Source of the DNA: Termitomyces sp. T153
Lineage: Eukaryota > Basidiomycota > Agaricomycetes > Agaricales > Lyophyllaceae
Length of the DNA: 64,000 bases
Assembly (NCBI GenBank): GCA_018296165.2
Contig: JACKQL020000012.1
Span: 434,001 to 498,000 of the forward strand
Direction of reading: 5' to 3'
Numbering within the stretch: position 1 is the stretch's first letter; each line of letters opens with the position of its first letter. Of the stretch, positions 47,466 through 59,496 are shown one piece after another. A model generated the notes under the pieces. That model ran no database searches, was not told where the DNA came from, and was given only the letters and a program-made list of their open reading frames with translations. The translations under genes were made by a program, and so were the position numbers.

Positions 47466-50400
47466 ATGCAGAACGCCAACACTAGCGAAATTCAACGTGG
47501 ATTGAGGCTCTTATCTTTGGGTAGGTATACTTATCCTGCTGCGAAGTACAATTTCTAACATTCGGATGGTTTCTAGATGACGGTGGTGTCCGCGGTCTCT
47601 CTGAGCTGCTTATTCTTCGGGAAATCATGCACAGACTCAAGCATTTGGAGGGGGCTGATTCTCTTCCTAGGCCTTGTGACTATTTTGATATGATTGGTGG
47701 AGTTGGAACAGGCGGGTACGTCTCTATCATCATCATGTATTCATTTGATTATCCATTACCAATACATTAGTGTTATTGCACTGATGCTTGGACGACTTCG
47801 GATGCCAATTGACTTGGCTATAGAGAAGTATGTCAAGTTTAGCAAGAAAGTCTACTCCAACACCAAGATATTCAGTACTGGGTCTGAGAAGTTCAAGACC
47901 TCTGTATTTATATCTGGGATGGAAGAAATATTAGGTTCTGCTGGGTTTCCAGCGGATATTCTTATGCAAGAGGATGAGTCTTCTTGCAAAAGGTATTCTA
48001 AGAGCTTGTGTTTCCTTGCAGTCAGCTAATTAATCATGTTGTTCCAGTTTTGTTGTGGCTCTTCCATCTGTTAATATTACTCCTCGAATCTTCAGGTCAT
48101 ATGAAGCAAGGGCTCATCAAGGACTTAATTGTAGGGTGGTAGAAGCTGCCCATGCCACTAATGCTACTCCTGAGTTCTTTAAACCTGCCTCCATTAGCTA
48201 TAGAGGATTGAGTGAGACCTTTGTTGGTGGTGGTCATCTTGGCCATAGCAATCCAACTGGACTTGTTCTTCAAGAGGCTGAATTGCTGTTTGGTGCTTCT
48301 AGACTAGTAGCTTGTCTTGTTAGCATTGGAGCAGGACATCCTGGCCATGTTTCCTGGCAGCCTACCAAGCTCTTTGGTCAAAAACTGGTTGATGTTCTTC
48401 TACAGATATCTTCTAACTATGAACAACTTGCTGAAGAATATACAAGACGTTACATCCATGTGCCTGGTGTTTTTTACAGGCTGAGTGTAGAACAGGGACT
48501 TCAGAGAATGCCTTTGGATGATTGGAATAGACAGGATGAAATCTTGGCACATTCCACAATTTATTTACAGAATGCTGCTGTTACACAGAAAGTGGATAAT
48601 CTTGTGAATGCCCTGCATGATGGCAATTCTCAGAAGGTCACTCTTGGTGAACTAAGTATGTGCTTTCATCCATTAAAATCATTTTGCTGACATGCACTAG
48701 ATGGGCCTAGACCATCCAGCAATGCTGAGCAAGGATCTAACAACCAGAACTCAGAGCTTCTTCCTATTGTTGTCCCCCCATCCGATCTATTTATGGGAAG
48801 AAAAGAAATTATAACCCAGCTTGAAGAGTTCTTCAATGGAAATCAACTTTCACTAGAACCCAGTCAGCAATGCTTTGTTCTTTATGGCTTAGGTGGAGCT
48901 GGAAAGACTCAGATTATGCGGAAATTCTGTCATGACTATGGAAAGAGGTATGAGAATTTATGTCTGAGGACAACAGTGATCTAAATTTATGAAGCAGATT
49001 TTCCATGATCTACATGATTGATGCATACTCCCAAGCTTCAATTGAGCAGCTTCTTGTAATGGTTGCTCAAAATGCTCAACTGGCTCAAAACACTCCTAAA
49101 GCTGCTCTTGAATGGCTTTGCCATCAAAAAACAGAATGGCTGATGATTTTTGACAATGCTGATGATCCAAAAGTTGACCTGTGGAAATTCATTCCTAATT
49201 GTAGTCATGGCAATATCCTTATAACAAGCCGCAATGAACAATCTAAAAAATATGCACGTAAAAACTTCATCAAAGTGGGAGAAATGTCAGATGAAGACTC
49301 ATTAGCTATTCTCTTTGAAGCTAGTCAAAGACACAATGTATCAGACCATGAGCATGCCATTGCAAAAGAGCTTGTCCAAGAACTAGGTCATCTGGCTTTA
49401 GCTATTGTACAGGCAGGTAGCTATCTGTATCTTAATCAACATGTGGGATTCTCTCAGTATCTGGAAAACATTAAAGAGAACAAATCAAGATATTTATCAG
49501 ATGATGAGGAACATATGGATAGACATGAACATTCCGTGTTTGCTACTTGGAATCTCAATTATCAAGAACTGGATGATAAGGCAAAAAGTATTCTTATGAT
49601 GTGTAGTGTCTTACACTATTCTAAAATTCCAGTCTCAATCCTGAAAAGAGCTTGGGAGAATTTGAGAAAGAATTCTGAACCAGATAATCAGAACATCCGG
49701 GATGTCTTGGGGTCATTTACAACTAAAGAAGGGGATTGGGATTCCAGCATTCAAGACAAAGCAATTAAAGCTCTTCGATCATATTCCTTAGTTGAAATAG
49801 CACCAGGAGTCGGTGATCCTCTCCTAGAGATTCACTCACTTGTGCATGCATGGTCTTATGAATCTTTATCAGAAGAAAAGCAAGTATATGCACAAGATTG
49901 TGCACAACAGCTATTTGTTTCTATCAGTATAGCAAAAACAAGCTATAATGATGATGTACAATGGGTGCCTCATATACAAGCATTAATGAAACTGAGACCT
50001 GAAGTTGACAATATCAAGGTAGCCTTTGCTATGGCAAAAATTTTCATAGGAGCATTTTTGTGGCATGAGGCAGAGCCACTTCAATGGCAGGTACTCAGAA
50101 TGCATACAGAGGCTGGAAGCAGTTTTGTTGACACTGTACAAGCCATGGTACTTCTTGCTGGAACATTACAGATAGTTGGAAAGCTGGAGGAGGCAGTGAA
50201 CCTTAGAAAGCAAACTTTGCAGATTTGCATAAAAGAAGTAGGAAGCAATCATGCTGCTACTATCCAAGCCATGGAAAACCTTTCTAGAACTTTGCAACTA
50301 GCTGGAAAGCTTGAAGAAGCAGAAGATATTAACAGGCAAGCCTTGAAGGCTCATAGTGAAGTATCTGAGAGCAGCCATCCCCACACCATTGAAGCCATGG

Positions 50401-52316
50401 CAAACACTGCTGTAACATTCCGGAGAGCTGGAAAATTAGAAAAGGCAGAAGAACTTGAGTGGCAAATCTTGAAGACTCACATGACAAACTTTGGGAGGAA
50501 TGATCCTAATACTACAGTTGCCATGTTAAACCTTATTGAAACACTGCAGGCATCTGACAAGCTGGAAGAGGCAGAAAAGCTTGAGCAACAACTTTTGGAA
50601 ACCTATAAAGAAGTATATGGAGGCAATCATCCTTTTACCATTGGAGCTATGACAGCTCATGGTATAACACTGCGAAGAACTGGAAGGTTACAAGAGGCAG
50701 AAGATCTTGAGCGGCAAGTCTTGAAGGCTCGTATAGAAGCATTTGGGAGCAGACATCCTGACACCATAATAGCCATGGGAAATCTTGCTGCAACATTAAA
50801 AGCAGCTAGAAAGCTGAAAGAGGCAGAGGATTTTGCACAGCAATTCTTGAGTGCTCGCATGGAAGCATTTGGAAGTACACATCCTGACACCATCATAGCC
50901 ATGGGAAATCTTGCTGGAGTCCTGGAAATGGCTGGAAAGCTGGAAGAGGCAGAGAATCTTCAGAATCAAGCATTGCAGGCTTGCATAGCTACATTTGAAA
51001 GTAATCATCCTGAGACCATCCAAGCTAGGGCAAATCTTGCTGTAACAATGCGAAAAGCTGGAAAATTAGAAAAGGCAGAAGACCTTGAGCAACAAGTACT
51101 AAAAGCCTGTGTGGATAAGTTTGGAGAAAGTAATCACAATACTATCAGAGCCAAGGCAAACCTTGCTGTAACACTAGAAACAACTGGAAAATTGAAAGAG
51201 GTAGAGGAACTTGAGCAGCAAGTTTTGAAGGCTCGCATGGAAGTATTTGGAGACAAGCATCCTGACACTCTCCTAGCTATGGCAAATCATGCTGTAACAT
51301 TACAAAGAGCTGGAAAACTGCAAGAGGCAGAGGACCTTGAACAGCAAGTCTTGAGAACTCGAACAGAAATACTTGGAAATCAAAATCCTGACACCATGCA
51401 AGCCATGGCAAATCTTGCTGGAACACTAAAAATAGCTAGAAAGTTGGAAGAAGCAGAGTATCTTGAGCAGAAAGTCCTGACTACTCGTAAAGAATTATTT
51501 GGGGACAGTCATGTAGACACTATCCGAGCTATGGCAAATATTGCTGTCACACTTCAAAAAGCTGGAAAGCTAGAGCAAGCAGAGGAAATTGAGCAGCATG
51601 TCTTGAAGGCTCGCATAGAAGCATTTGGAAACAGCCATCCTGACACTATTAAATCTATGGCAAACAGTGCTGTAACACTCCGGAAAGCTGGAAAATTGAA
51701 TGAGGCAGAGGGCCTTGAACGGCAAGTCTTGGCTTATAGAGCAACCTTTGGGAACAGGCATCCTGACACTATACAAGCTATGGGAAATCTTGCTATCACA
51801 CTACAAAGTGCTGGAAAGCTAGAAGAGGCAGAGGACCTTGGAAATCAAGCATTAGAGGCTTGCATAGCCACATCAGAAAGTGGTCATCCTAATACTATCC
51901 AAGCCAGGGCAGATCTTGCTGTGACACTACAAAAAGCTGGAAGGCTGCAAGAAGCACAGGAACTTGAACAGCAAGTCTTATTGGCTCGAACAGAAGCACT
52001 TGGGAGTAAGAATATTCACACTATTCAAGCCATGGAAAATCTTGCTGTGACATTTCAAAAAGCTGGAAAGCTAGAAGAGGCACAGTCTCTTGAACAGGAA
52101 GTCTTGACAGCTTACAGAGAAGTCCTTGGAGACAGACATTCTGACACTATCCAAGCCATGGAAAATCTTGTTGTAACACTTCAGAAAGCTGGAAAGCTGG
52201 AAGAGGCAGAGGGTCTGAGACAGCAAGTCTTGAAGGCTCATACAGAAGCATTGAAGAGTGCACATTCTTCCACTGTTCAACCCATGATTGCTGCACTGCA
52301 AACAGCTGAAAGCTAG
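47466..52316 (+). CDS. NLR-like protein: degenerate patatin, NB-ARC, 17 TPRs
   Basis: Six exons fit in frame: 47466-47520, 47577-47715, 47771-47992, 48048-48655, 48701-48947 and 48998-52316, giving 1529 aa. Residues 1 to about 300 are a patatin-like fold (LLSLDDGGVRGLSELLILRE; FDMIGG...VIALMLGRLRM; HSNPTGLVLQEAELLFG). Residues about 385-760 are NB-ARC: P-loop GLGGAGKTQ (about 403), Walker B WLMIFDNADDP, NILITSRN, LGHLALAIVQAGSY and a winged-helix part. From about 798 come seventeen 42-residue TPRs of the kinesin-light-chain type. Fungal patatin-NLRs are thought to act in non-self recognition and cell death. Here the patatin nucleophile motif reads GVGTG, not GxSxG, and the DG(G/A) Asp is Gly, so lipase activity is unlikely. 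Confidence 0.9.
50117..52300 (+). repeat. Coding tandem repeat: 17 TPR units of 126 bp
   Basis: The units follow the pattern HPDTIxAMANLAVTLxxAGKLEEAEDLEQQVLKARxEAFGS. All are 42 codons except unit 13 (41). Units 7 and 14 share the unusual NQAL(Q/E)ACIAT, and the units after both share TIQAR, a sign of block duplication seven units long. DNA identity between units is visibly high. Confidence 0.92.
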
Positions 52317-53014
52317 AAGAAGTATGAGGACATTGAGCAGTAAGTATGAAAAGCTCCTATAGACTTGCTTCATTGGTTACTAATGAACATATGAACAGAG
52401 GGGGCTTTTCAGTATGTACTTAGCTGAAGCATAGTAGTCTTACAAGTCATCATACAGGATCATCATGACATAGCAGGTAGTTGATATTTTAAAAGCATAC
52501 ATCATTCTATCAACATAAAAAATGGATTATCAAGAGTAAGATTGACTAGTAATCTCCTTGTTCTCAAGGCAGACCAATCTTATACATTCCAGATCAAAAC
52601 GAGAGCCTGCTTCTACTGCTAGATCAGAGGTATATTTACCAGTAAATGTTCAAGGAACTGCCTCCTACACAATCAGAACCATCTGAGGGACCACAAAATA
52701 TGATTCAGTAGTGAATGGCCAAAAATGCATTATACTCATAAAATGCGATACCATCCTTCTGAAAGATAGCCCACCGGAAGGCTCGGCGCTACGGTGGTAC
52801 CCATCTGTTTTTTCCATATATGATACGCGTCGTAGGCGTCTTAGGGGCCTCGTGGTATGAAATGACGGTTAGGTTACGACATGTAGCTGCTGCAAATCAC
52901 TCGAAGAGCCTTTCCTCAGTGTAGAGTTCGTCATGGCTGCGATCTTGGAGTATCTTAGATATATGATTGACCCGCCGCCCAGACCCCACGTACGCATTCA
53001 GTTCAATTCAACCA
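52317..53014. other. Downstream of the NLR: decayed 18th TPR, then no gene
   Basis: At 52306-52345 the DNA still follows the TPR consensus (AGAAG...TATGAGGACATTGAGCAG), but out of frame with the NLR. A one-base loss at about 52305 creates the stop at 52314-52316. Beyond 52360 nothing is recognised. Confidence 0.5.
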
Positions 53015-53300
53015 CATACGGGCAGGTGCTTGGATAAAGCTTCATATCAAGTTGAAGCCTTTTGCCTTTCCAATTGATCTTATGTAGGTACGCTCTGATA
53101 CTCTTCATTGGTCCCAGTGATATACATGGTAGCAGTGTCAATCTGCCAATTTGCCGATAGTATCTTGTTGTGTAGACTAAGTAAGAGGTCAAGACATGCG
53201 TACCGGGTTATGTCTGTCCATGAGGGCGAAACATGTTTAGGATGGCTTCGACGTCTTTAGGGGTCGTGGACGTGTGAAACTTCCCCAGCCTGAGGTGCCG
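53015..53300 (-). pseudogene. Inverted, decayed copy of the aldo/keto reductase 5' part
   Basis: The minus strand has DVEAILNMFRPHGQT (53250-53208), an intron-like gap GTACGC...GGCAG, then IDTATMYITGTNEEY (about 53145-53100) and INWKGKRLQLDMKLYPST (about 53080-53020). These match DVEAILDVFRAHGHTE, IDTATVYAAGTSEEYLG and IDWKGKGLKLETKLYPSA of the gene at 44026. Keeping the intron shows a DNA duplication, not a retrocopy. A frameshift follows EEY and no downstream exons are seen. Confidence 0.8.
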
Positions 53301-53489
53301 AATGTCATTACGCCACATGTTTGTTGATCTGTATTGGCTTGCTTGCAGATAGAAATGAGGAAGACAAGGTGATGACGATATTGAGTTCGAGCGTGTTCCG
53401 ATTTTGTGCGGTGGACTTCTCACGGAAGTTGATGAATTCTTGAGTTAGTGTTCTGCATTTTTATGACGGGCGGCTTCATCGGCAATTTT

Positions 53490-54050
53490 ATTACGGATGA
53501 CGAATCGATCATCGGATAGTAATTACTGGTAAGGGTGGCTTTAAGCTGCCACAACTTAAGACTCCAAAATTGCTGTGTTAACAAAAGATGAGCAGAGCAC
53601 ATTGAAATTTCCGATCCTCAAGTGAACTGAACGTGTCGAGTGTATCAACGTCTTTAATGAAACGACATCCATTCATAAAATATCATCATCATTCATAGAG
53701 TAGGTCTTACAAATTAACCCTCGCCGAGCTGTATGACAATCTTGCGGTCTATTCATGCTCATGATCCATCTTAACAGTTGACGAATCCAACATCGGGTTG
53801 TGATTGCTAGTAATGGTGGATTATGAAGTAACCTTTAGCTGCCACAACGTAATCACTTCAAAGTCACTGTGTTGATACAAGATGGAGATGACCAATCCTC
53901 AAGTGAACTGAACGTGATCAACGTCTTTGAAATAACATTTATTCAAAAGGATCATCATCACTCATCGAGTAGGTCTTACAAATCAGCCCTCACCGAAGCG
54001 TACTGCAATCTTGCCATCTATTCTTACTCATGATTCATCTTAACAGCTTT
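53490..54050. repeat. Tandem duplication of about 280 bp
   Basis: Two adjacent copies (about 53490-53770 and 53771-54050) share TTTAGCTGCCACAAC, CACTGTGTTGATACAA-like, CCTCAAGTGAACTGAACGTG and GAGTAGGTCTTACAAAT in the same order. Divergence of perhaps 15-20 percent by eye means the duplication is not recent. No coding content. Confidence 0.7.
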
Positions 54051-54288
54051 ATTCTTGAAATATCATGTAGACGCAAGGAAGACTACAATAACAACCGATC
54101 TGGGAGGTAGAAATCAGTCGAAATGTCAGACAAAGATGATTTGAACGAAGAGGATATCAGACAAGTATATAATGATTCCGGATAGACTGAATCCTCAAGG
54201 GACGAATCCTCAGTTGAGGGAGTCTGTATTGTCATCTCGCATAGCCCCAAGGCAGTAAAAAGAAAGTCAAGACAAGAAAACTCACTGA

Positions 54289-54785
54289 TTAACGGTTCTT
54301 GAAGTAGTCGAGGAGGACGTGGAGACCCTCGCTCTCAACACCGTACTCCTTGACAACGACACAGCTGCATCCGACAATCTTTCTCGGGTTGCCCTCGCGG
54401 TCGATCTTGCAAAGACCGGCCCAGGTACCGAGAACCTTGGCGTCACCAACCTTGATGAGGTTGATCTTGTGCTCGGCGCAGAGGGCCTCGATGAGCTTAA
54501 TGTACTCGGCCTCAGTGCAGGTTTCGACGAGAACGCAGAGGTGGGCCTGGCGCTTGTCCAGAGCCTTGGCGCACTCGCGGAGACCGCGGGCAAGACCGTC
54601 GTGGACGAGAGCGTTTTTCAGAACTTGCTGTGTGGGGTCTGAGTGAGCCAGAAAAAGAATTGAAGGTTATCTAAATGCACCTGAAGGGCATCCTCAACGG
54701 AAAGCTTCCCCTTGGGAGCATCGGCGGCAACCTCGACCTCAGGGACGGGGGCGTCAACAGGAATGTCATCTCCAGCGTCGGACAT
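54289..54785 (-). CDS. RPS12: 40S ribosomal protein S12 (eS12)
   Basis: Two exons, 54785-54681 and 54627-54289, give 147 aa. The acceptor is the second of two candidate AGs (CACACAG|CAAGTT); only this one keeps frame. The acidic N-terminus ([19 protein letters not shown]) leads into [65 protein letters not shown] and [10 protein letters not shown], all landmarks of eS12 (L7Ae-like fold). It is a structural protein of the small ribosomal subunit beak. GC-rich third positions fit a highly expressed gene. It is divergent from the WD40 gene. Confidence 0.96.
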
Positions 54786-55019
54786 CCTGCGAAGTGTCTA
54801 TTAGCGTTTCAAAAGCCACCGCACGCCAGGAAACGCACTTTTAAGATTGCAATGAGTTGAAAAAATTTGCGATGTCTTCGTCCGCTTTCGTTGATGTGAA
54901 GAACAAATAAGGTTCGCGCAACACAGTTTATGCTCTCTCGTTTCATACTCCGATCGGACAACTCCGACCTGTCCTCATCATCGCGCGCGACGACCAGGAC
55001 GCGTTGAACATCGTCGAAA
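54786..55019. promoter_or_regulatory. Divergent promoter of RPS12 and the WD40 gene
   Basis: Only 234 bp separate the two start codons, so both promoters and 5' UTRs must share it. No TATA box is obvious, as is usual for ribosomal protein genes. Confidence 0.6.
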
Positions 55020-56308
55020 ATGGTGAGAATGCACGCAATCTTCAATGATATATAATTCAAACTGTTTCTATTGCAGAGCCTTGCTTTCTTACACGCGCAC
55101 GACTGCTCAGAACGTAGCCATTTCTCTTCTCCCGCTCGATGTCAGCTCACCGACCGTCGCAGCGCACACCGATTCCGTCTGGGGTGTAACATGGACGTCG
55201 GCAGACACGACACTCTCGATTTCAGCCGATGGATCCATCAAGCAGTGGTCAGCAGCTTCGGGCCAACACCACCCTCCTAACGCGCCGTTTCCCTCTCCAC
55301 ACACACTCGGACTCGTGTCGTTGTCTGTCGCACCCGATGCAAAGTGCGCGATATATAATAGCATCGAAGGGCTGACGTCGCTTTGGGATCTGACGACGGG
55401 AGAGGTAACGGCAAAGTTCGAGAGTTATGTTCGGTCGGCTGATGATGCAGAGCCTTGTTCGTTCTGCTCCTCTTGTGACATTGTATGCATCTGATCGGTC
55501 GTTTTATTAGCATGGTCTGTATCGTTGAACCCAAACGGCGAGACATACGCATCGTCCGGTGGTTCTGGGAACATCTTCATCCGTTCGGCACAGGCAGCAA
55601 ACTTTGGTGAACGACTCACCACACTCTCTCCTGGAAGACATAAATTCGGGATGTACTGCTCACATGTATGCTTACTTTCTCTACTCCCTACGCTTCGTTC
55701 CCCAGTAATTATTTATCAAACAGAGCCCCGATGGGAAGAGAATCGCCATGTCTTCTGAAACGGGACAGATCTACATCTTCGACCTTGAATCATCCTCATT
55801 AGCTACAACATACACCTCTCACGCGATGCACGTCCGCTCACTTGCCTGGTCACCCGATTCAAGCGTACGTTCCTCATCTTTCCCCCTCCATCTATATCTA
55901 ATCTCCTCTTCAGCTCCTGCTAAGCGCCTCAGACGACAAACGCCTCGTTCTCCACGACGTGCGCTCATCCCCCGGCGGTACAGTCGCTTCTTTCACCGGA
56001 CACTCTTCCTGGGTTCTCAGCACCGACATATCCCCGGACGGACGGCTGGGACTCTCAGGGTACGTGCACTCCCCATCCTTCCCTTTCTCAGTCCTTCTTT
56101 AACCTCGCGAACTGTAGATCTGCTGATAAAACTATCAAAGTCTGGGACATTGGTGCGCGTGCTGCGGTGTCGACGATACAGGATAATGGGGAGGTCTGGT
56201 CTGTTTCGTGGAGACCGAAGTTGCCGGGTGCTGGATCTGTTGGTGCCTTTGTTAGTGCTGGTGAGGATGGAATGGTACGGTGGTGGCGTGGTGCCGGCGG
56301 TGCTGCTT
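55020..56308 (+). CDS. WD40-repeat protein, Ski8/WDR61-like
   Basis: The start codon seems to be an exon of only 3 nt (55020-55022), followed by exons at 55077-55113 and 55163 onward, with a 49-nt second intron. This gives MSLAFLHAHDCSEPHTDSVW, a typical Ski8 start. WD40 units follow: VWGVTWTSADTTLSISADG, SWSVSLNPNGETYASSG, RSLAWSPDSS, LSTDISPDGRLGLSG, SADKTIKVWDI and VSAGEDGMVRWW, ending at TAG 56306-56308. Ski8 orthologues bridge the Ski complex in cytoplasmic 3'-5' mRNA decay; WDR61 also sits in Paf1C. The general WD40 call is firm; the orthologue is inferred from the start and the overall length of about 330 aa. Confidence 0.8.
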
Positions 56309-57177
56309 AGAGTTATCGTTGACTTGGTGATGGTTACTCCTTTTGAGTTTTAAGCCTTGGCGATCCTCTGCTTTTTGTGTATGAACGTATAGATCGATTG
56401 TGTATGCTTTTATGAAAGAAACTAATTGGGAAAACTATCCTTTATTTCGGTGAACTTCTTTTATGAGCAACCTTCACCGTCTGCAATCTACGTATATGTG
56501 GCTTTACAGATGCCGCGCTGGATTTTCAAGTTTGTTGTCCCTTGATCTCGCGAGAATGTATCTATCGAACCCAAGACAAATGTGACGCTCTCCTATCTCT
56601 CGGGAATTGTGCAGGATTAGCCCAATGATCCGGACTTCCTTAATCGTCTGTGGCCCCTTCAATCCATAATACACACGCGGTATAACGAGCATGACACAAA
56701 ATATTGTACAAGAAGAGTTTTGGAAGTAATTGGTTATGGTTGCGATGTTTTTCGCGAAGCCTAAACTGTCCTATCAAGTTAATCGATACTGAACAACTGC
56801 CACGCCACTCGGGATGTGGCTACTACCTACCCGATTTTCCCAAAATCTTATCAGAAAAATCACCTCTTGAATCGAACTTTTCAGTAGGATCAGCACGATC
56901 CATCAGACCGTCTTGATCTCACGCCCCTGACATGGGCTTTTTATCAGATTTGGGGTCATGTGTGGCACCAGCTGGTGGCACCTCATGTTATCAATATCCG
57001 ATTTTGGGTTGTCTGAGACTGTGTCTCGCCCCCCGGGCCGTTTGCTTCCGTGTTTGCTTCCGTCGATCTACGTTCCTAATTCAGATATTGGTAGTACATT
57101 CCATGTAAAATACAGACAGAAAGAAAGAAAGAAAAAGAAATTGGGAATATCCCTCCATGGTCTGAGCCAGCTATCTT
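56309..57177. other. Intergenic between convergent genes
   Basis: Short frames only. A small AAAG-type microsatellite lies at 57116-57138. The 3' UTRs of the WD40 and WW-domain genes face each other here. Confidence 0.4.
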
Positions 57178-58161
57178 CAAAAGCTCATCTTCTGCATCAA
57201 GTGGTCGAGCTCCTCGTTGCTTCGCGTTCTTCCAACCGCATCAAGTGGCATTACGGCACCCATGAGCCATCCCAACGAGGGAATTACGTTTTTGCCTTGG
57301 CTCTGAAGGGCTAGTATCAACAGAGACGGCGATTAGATGTCATAGTATGTGACCTCATGACACATCGATACTATCCATACCTTTCAAGTTCTCGTATCGA
57401 GCTATTATCTGATTGATCTGGAACTCTGAGAAGGGAAAGATCGCGCCCTCTGTCAATGCGATCCTGGCTGTAGAGGGCTTCTTGAGCGCTATGATTTCCA
57501 CGAGGATGGGGAAAAGCCGAGCGTACCGTTCGCTAATGCTCGTGTGAATGCGGCCTCAGTATTCGGTGGGAGCTCTGGGTGGTGTGAAGGATATTCGGCG
57601 ACGTGTGACCAGAAATATTCAGGAGAATTTTTGACTTGAAGCCCTTTGAGGATAGAGAGAGAGAGAGAGAGAAGAATGAGAAAAGAGTACGATTGACCGT
57701 CCTGGAGAAAATAGCCGACCTCGTTCTTCCGTCCATTCATATTCAAGCCCGAGGCTTCTGGAAAACATGCTGATGACTGCGACTTCCTCAGTGACATCGG
57801 ACAGCACTAATTCCCAATCATCGGAGAGTTGAGCCACACTGCCGTTCAAGCATTGTAAATGGTCCTCGCGAGCTTCGAGGACATGTTGTAACTTTTGAGG
57901 ATCTCGGATGTCGTCAGGTGTAATCAATCGTAGTCCTCGATGATAGTAGTAAATGTCGCCGTTAGGGTGTTCGTATTGTTTCCACTCGAGGGGTACTGGG
58001 AGACTTTTTTTTTCTCTCGTCAGTTGAGTTGGGCTAAGATCGTTGAAATTTGTTCACCTTGTTCCGTTGCTTGTCGGAAACCTTTGATATCTTGTGGTTT
58101 GAATGAAATTCATTCGCGACTCGTCATTAATGGTGGCTGGGGCTTGTATAGAGGGTGACAT
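57178..58161 (-). CDS. WW-domain-containing hypothetical protein
   Basis: At least five minus-strand exons. Exon 1 starts at 58161 (MSPSIQAPATIND). After a 49-nt-class intron comes PVPLEWKQYEHPNGDIYYYHRGLRLITPDD (near 57990-57910), a WW-like fold with W, the central aromatic run YYY and a degenerate second position (L instead of W/P). Then LQHVLEAREDHLQCL, SDDWELVLSD and LGLEYEWTEE, a GA-rich intron (about 57640-57690), the exon GLQVKNSPEYFWSHVAEYPSHH, and a final exon ending LDHLMQKMSF with TGA at 57178-57180. This resembles a basidiomycete family with a WW domain followed by a WSHV...FP/YP block. WW domains bind Pro-rich peptides; the role here is unknown. Confidence 0.65.
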
Positions 58162-59496
58162 AGCGAGATGCAGTGGAATGGCAGGTCATAGTCAAGGAGT
58201 TCGCGCAGGACGCACGAGGACGAGTTATCAAGGATCGGCTAAGCCTAGTCCTAAATGAACGGGAGAAGAGTAGAAAGTCTTGTGAGGAGGTGCATGAGAC
58301 TCATCAAAAGGACTTGACCATGACATTGGCAGATGCTGTTCAAAGTTCACACACCCCGGCAGAACTGAGGTGCCGCGGCGGAAGGCGGTTATGTGCTGGG
58401 GTCAGTACTGGTCAGTTATAATTCAATTATTGCCATAATTATATGTAATTAAAGAAAAGAACGGGCCGTGGAACCTCGAGCTCGGTTTGAGCGGGCTTCG
58501 AGTTGACCCTGTGCCCGGCCCGTGGGTATGGATGAGTTCAGTAACACCGCTCCAACTTGATTCAGATAATATTACGGGCTGTGGGATAGTTTATGTAGAC
58601 CTAGAGAAATGGAAAACAGTGAGAAAGAAATGGCGCCATTCTAGGCAAATGTGCCTTCACAAGGACACGTCTCCTTGTGATACATTCCATTTCAAGAAAA
58701 GCAGCTCCTAATCTGCGAATTTGTCGAAATCAGAGAGGCACAAAGTCCCAGGGGCCCAAGACAATTCTGGGTGAAATATTGATGACAGATTGAACAAACC
58801 CTGTCATTGACCACTTCTGCCCTTTTGAACTTATCTTCCAGACTTGTAGAGTCTCGGAGGCTCTACGTATCGGCTGCATTCATGGATTCATGGAAGCTCA
58901 AGACATTCATCACCGTGCGTTCTAAAAAGCTTCGTTTGTGCCTCGTGACTGGCCGATTCGGAGTCCGCAACATGCAATGCAAAAATTAGACGATGGCTGC
59001 ATATTTTTCAACCTAAATCTGTTTTGATTGTGTCGTAAAAGTAAGGTGCAAAAGTTTGGGAGGCCCTTGAAAGTTCGATGACATAAGCTTTGTGGCCCTG
59101 ACAGTGGCCCGGTTTTGGTGCCGGCAGCGTTTGCCAAAAGACATGAATCTGTCCCTTGTCGTCTTTCAGTGATATGTTTCATCGTACTTGAAGTAAGGAA
59201 GTCTGGGGGACATCTCTCGAAAGCTCGCTAGTCGAGCTGATCAACTCTTGACATCATCATATCCTGGATCCACAATGGATCAGCAGTGCACATACCATTC
59301 CCACAGGTAAGTCATGGGATGTCTTGACATACGCGGCTTGAGAGCTGATTCTTTATATAGACTCTCGGCCGGCCTACGGGTTCATCTACAACCGTCGCTT
59401 TCCCATAAGAGACAGAGACGCGTCGCTCACCTTGTCAACACTTCTATTATCAAGGATTTTCGAGGTTAAGCTGATTCACCGCAAATAAGCATAAGT
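58162..59496. other. Intergenic; no gene recognised
   Basis: Frames up to 86 codons without motifs. The last 200 bp are CT-rich and probably hold the promoter of the acyl-CoA ligase-like gene. Confidence 0.35.

Noticed and set aside
50117..52300. Regular 126-bp periodicity that might suggest a satellite or array element.
   Set aside because: It is in frame over the whole array and encodes TPRs, so it is protein-coding.
54282..54646. ORFs of 103, 107 and 98 codons around 54300-54640.
   Set aside because: They are shadow frames of RPS12 exon 2, open because of strong GC3 bias.
57655..57675. GA dinucleotide run.
   Set aside because: A simple microsatellite within a predicted intron of the WW-domain gene; no further meaning seen.
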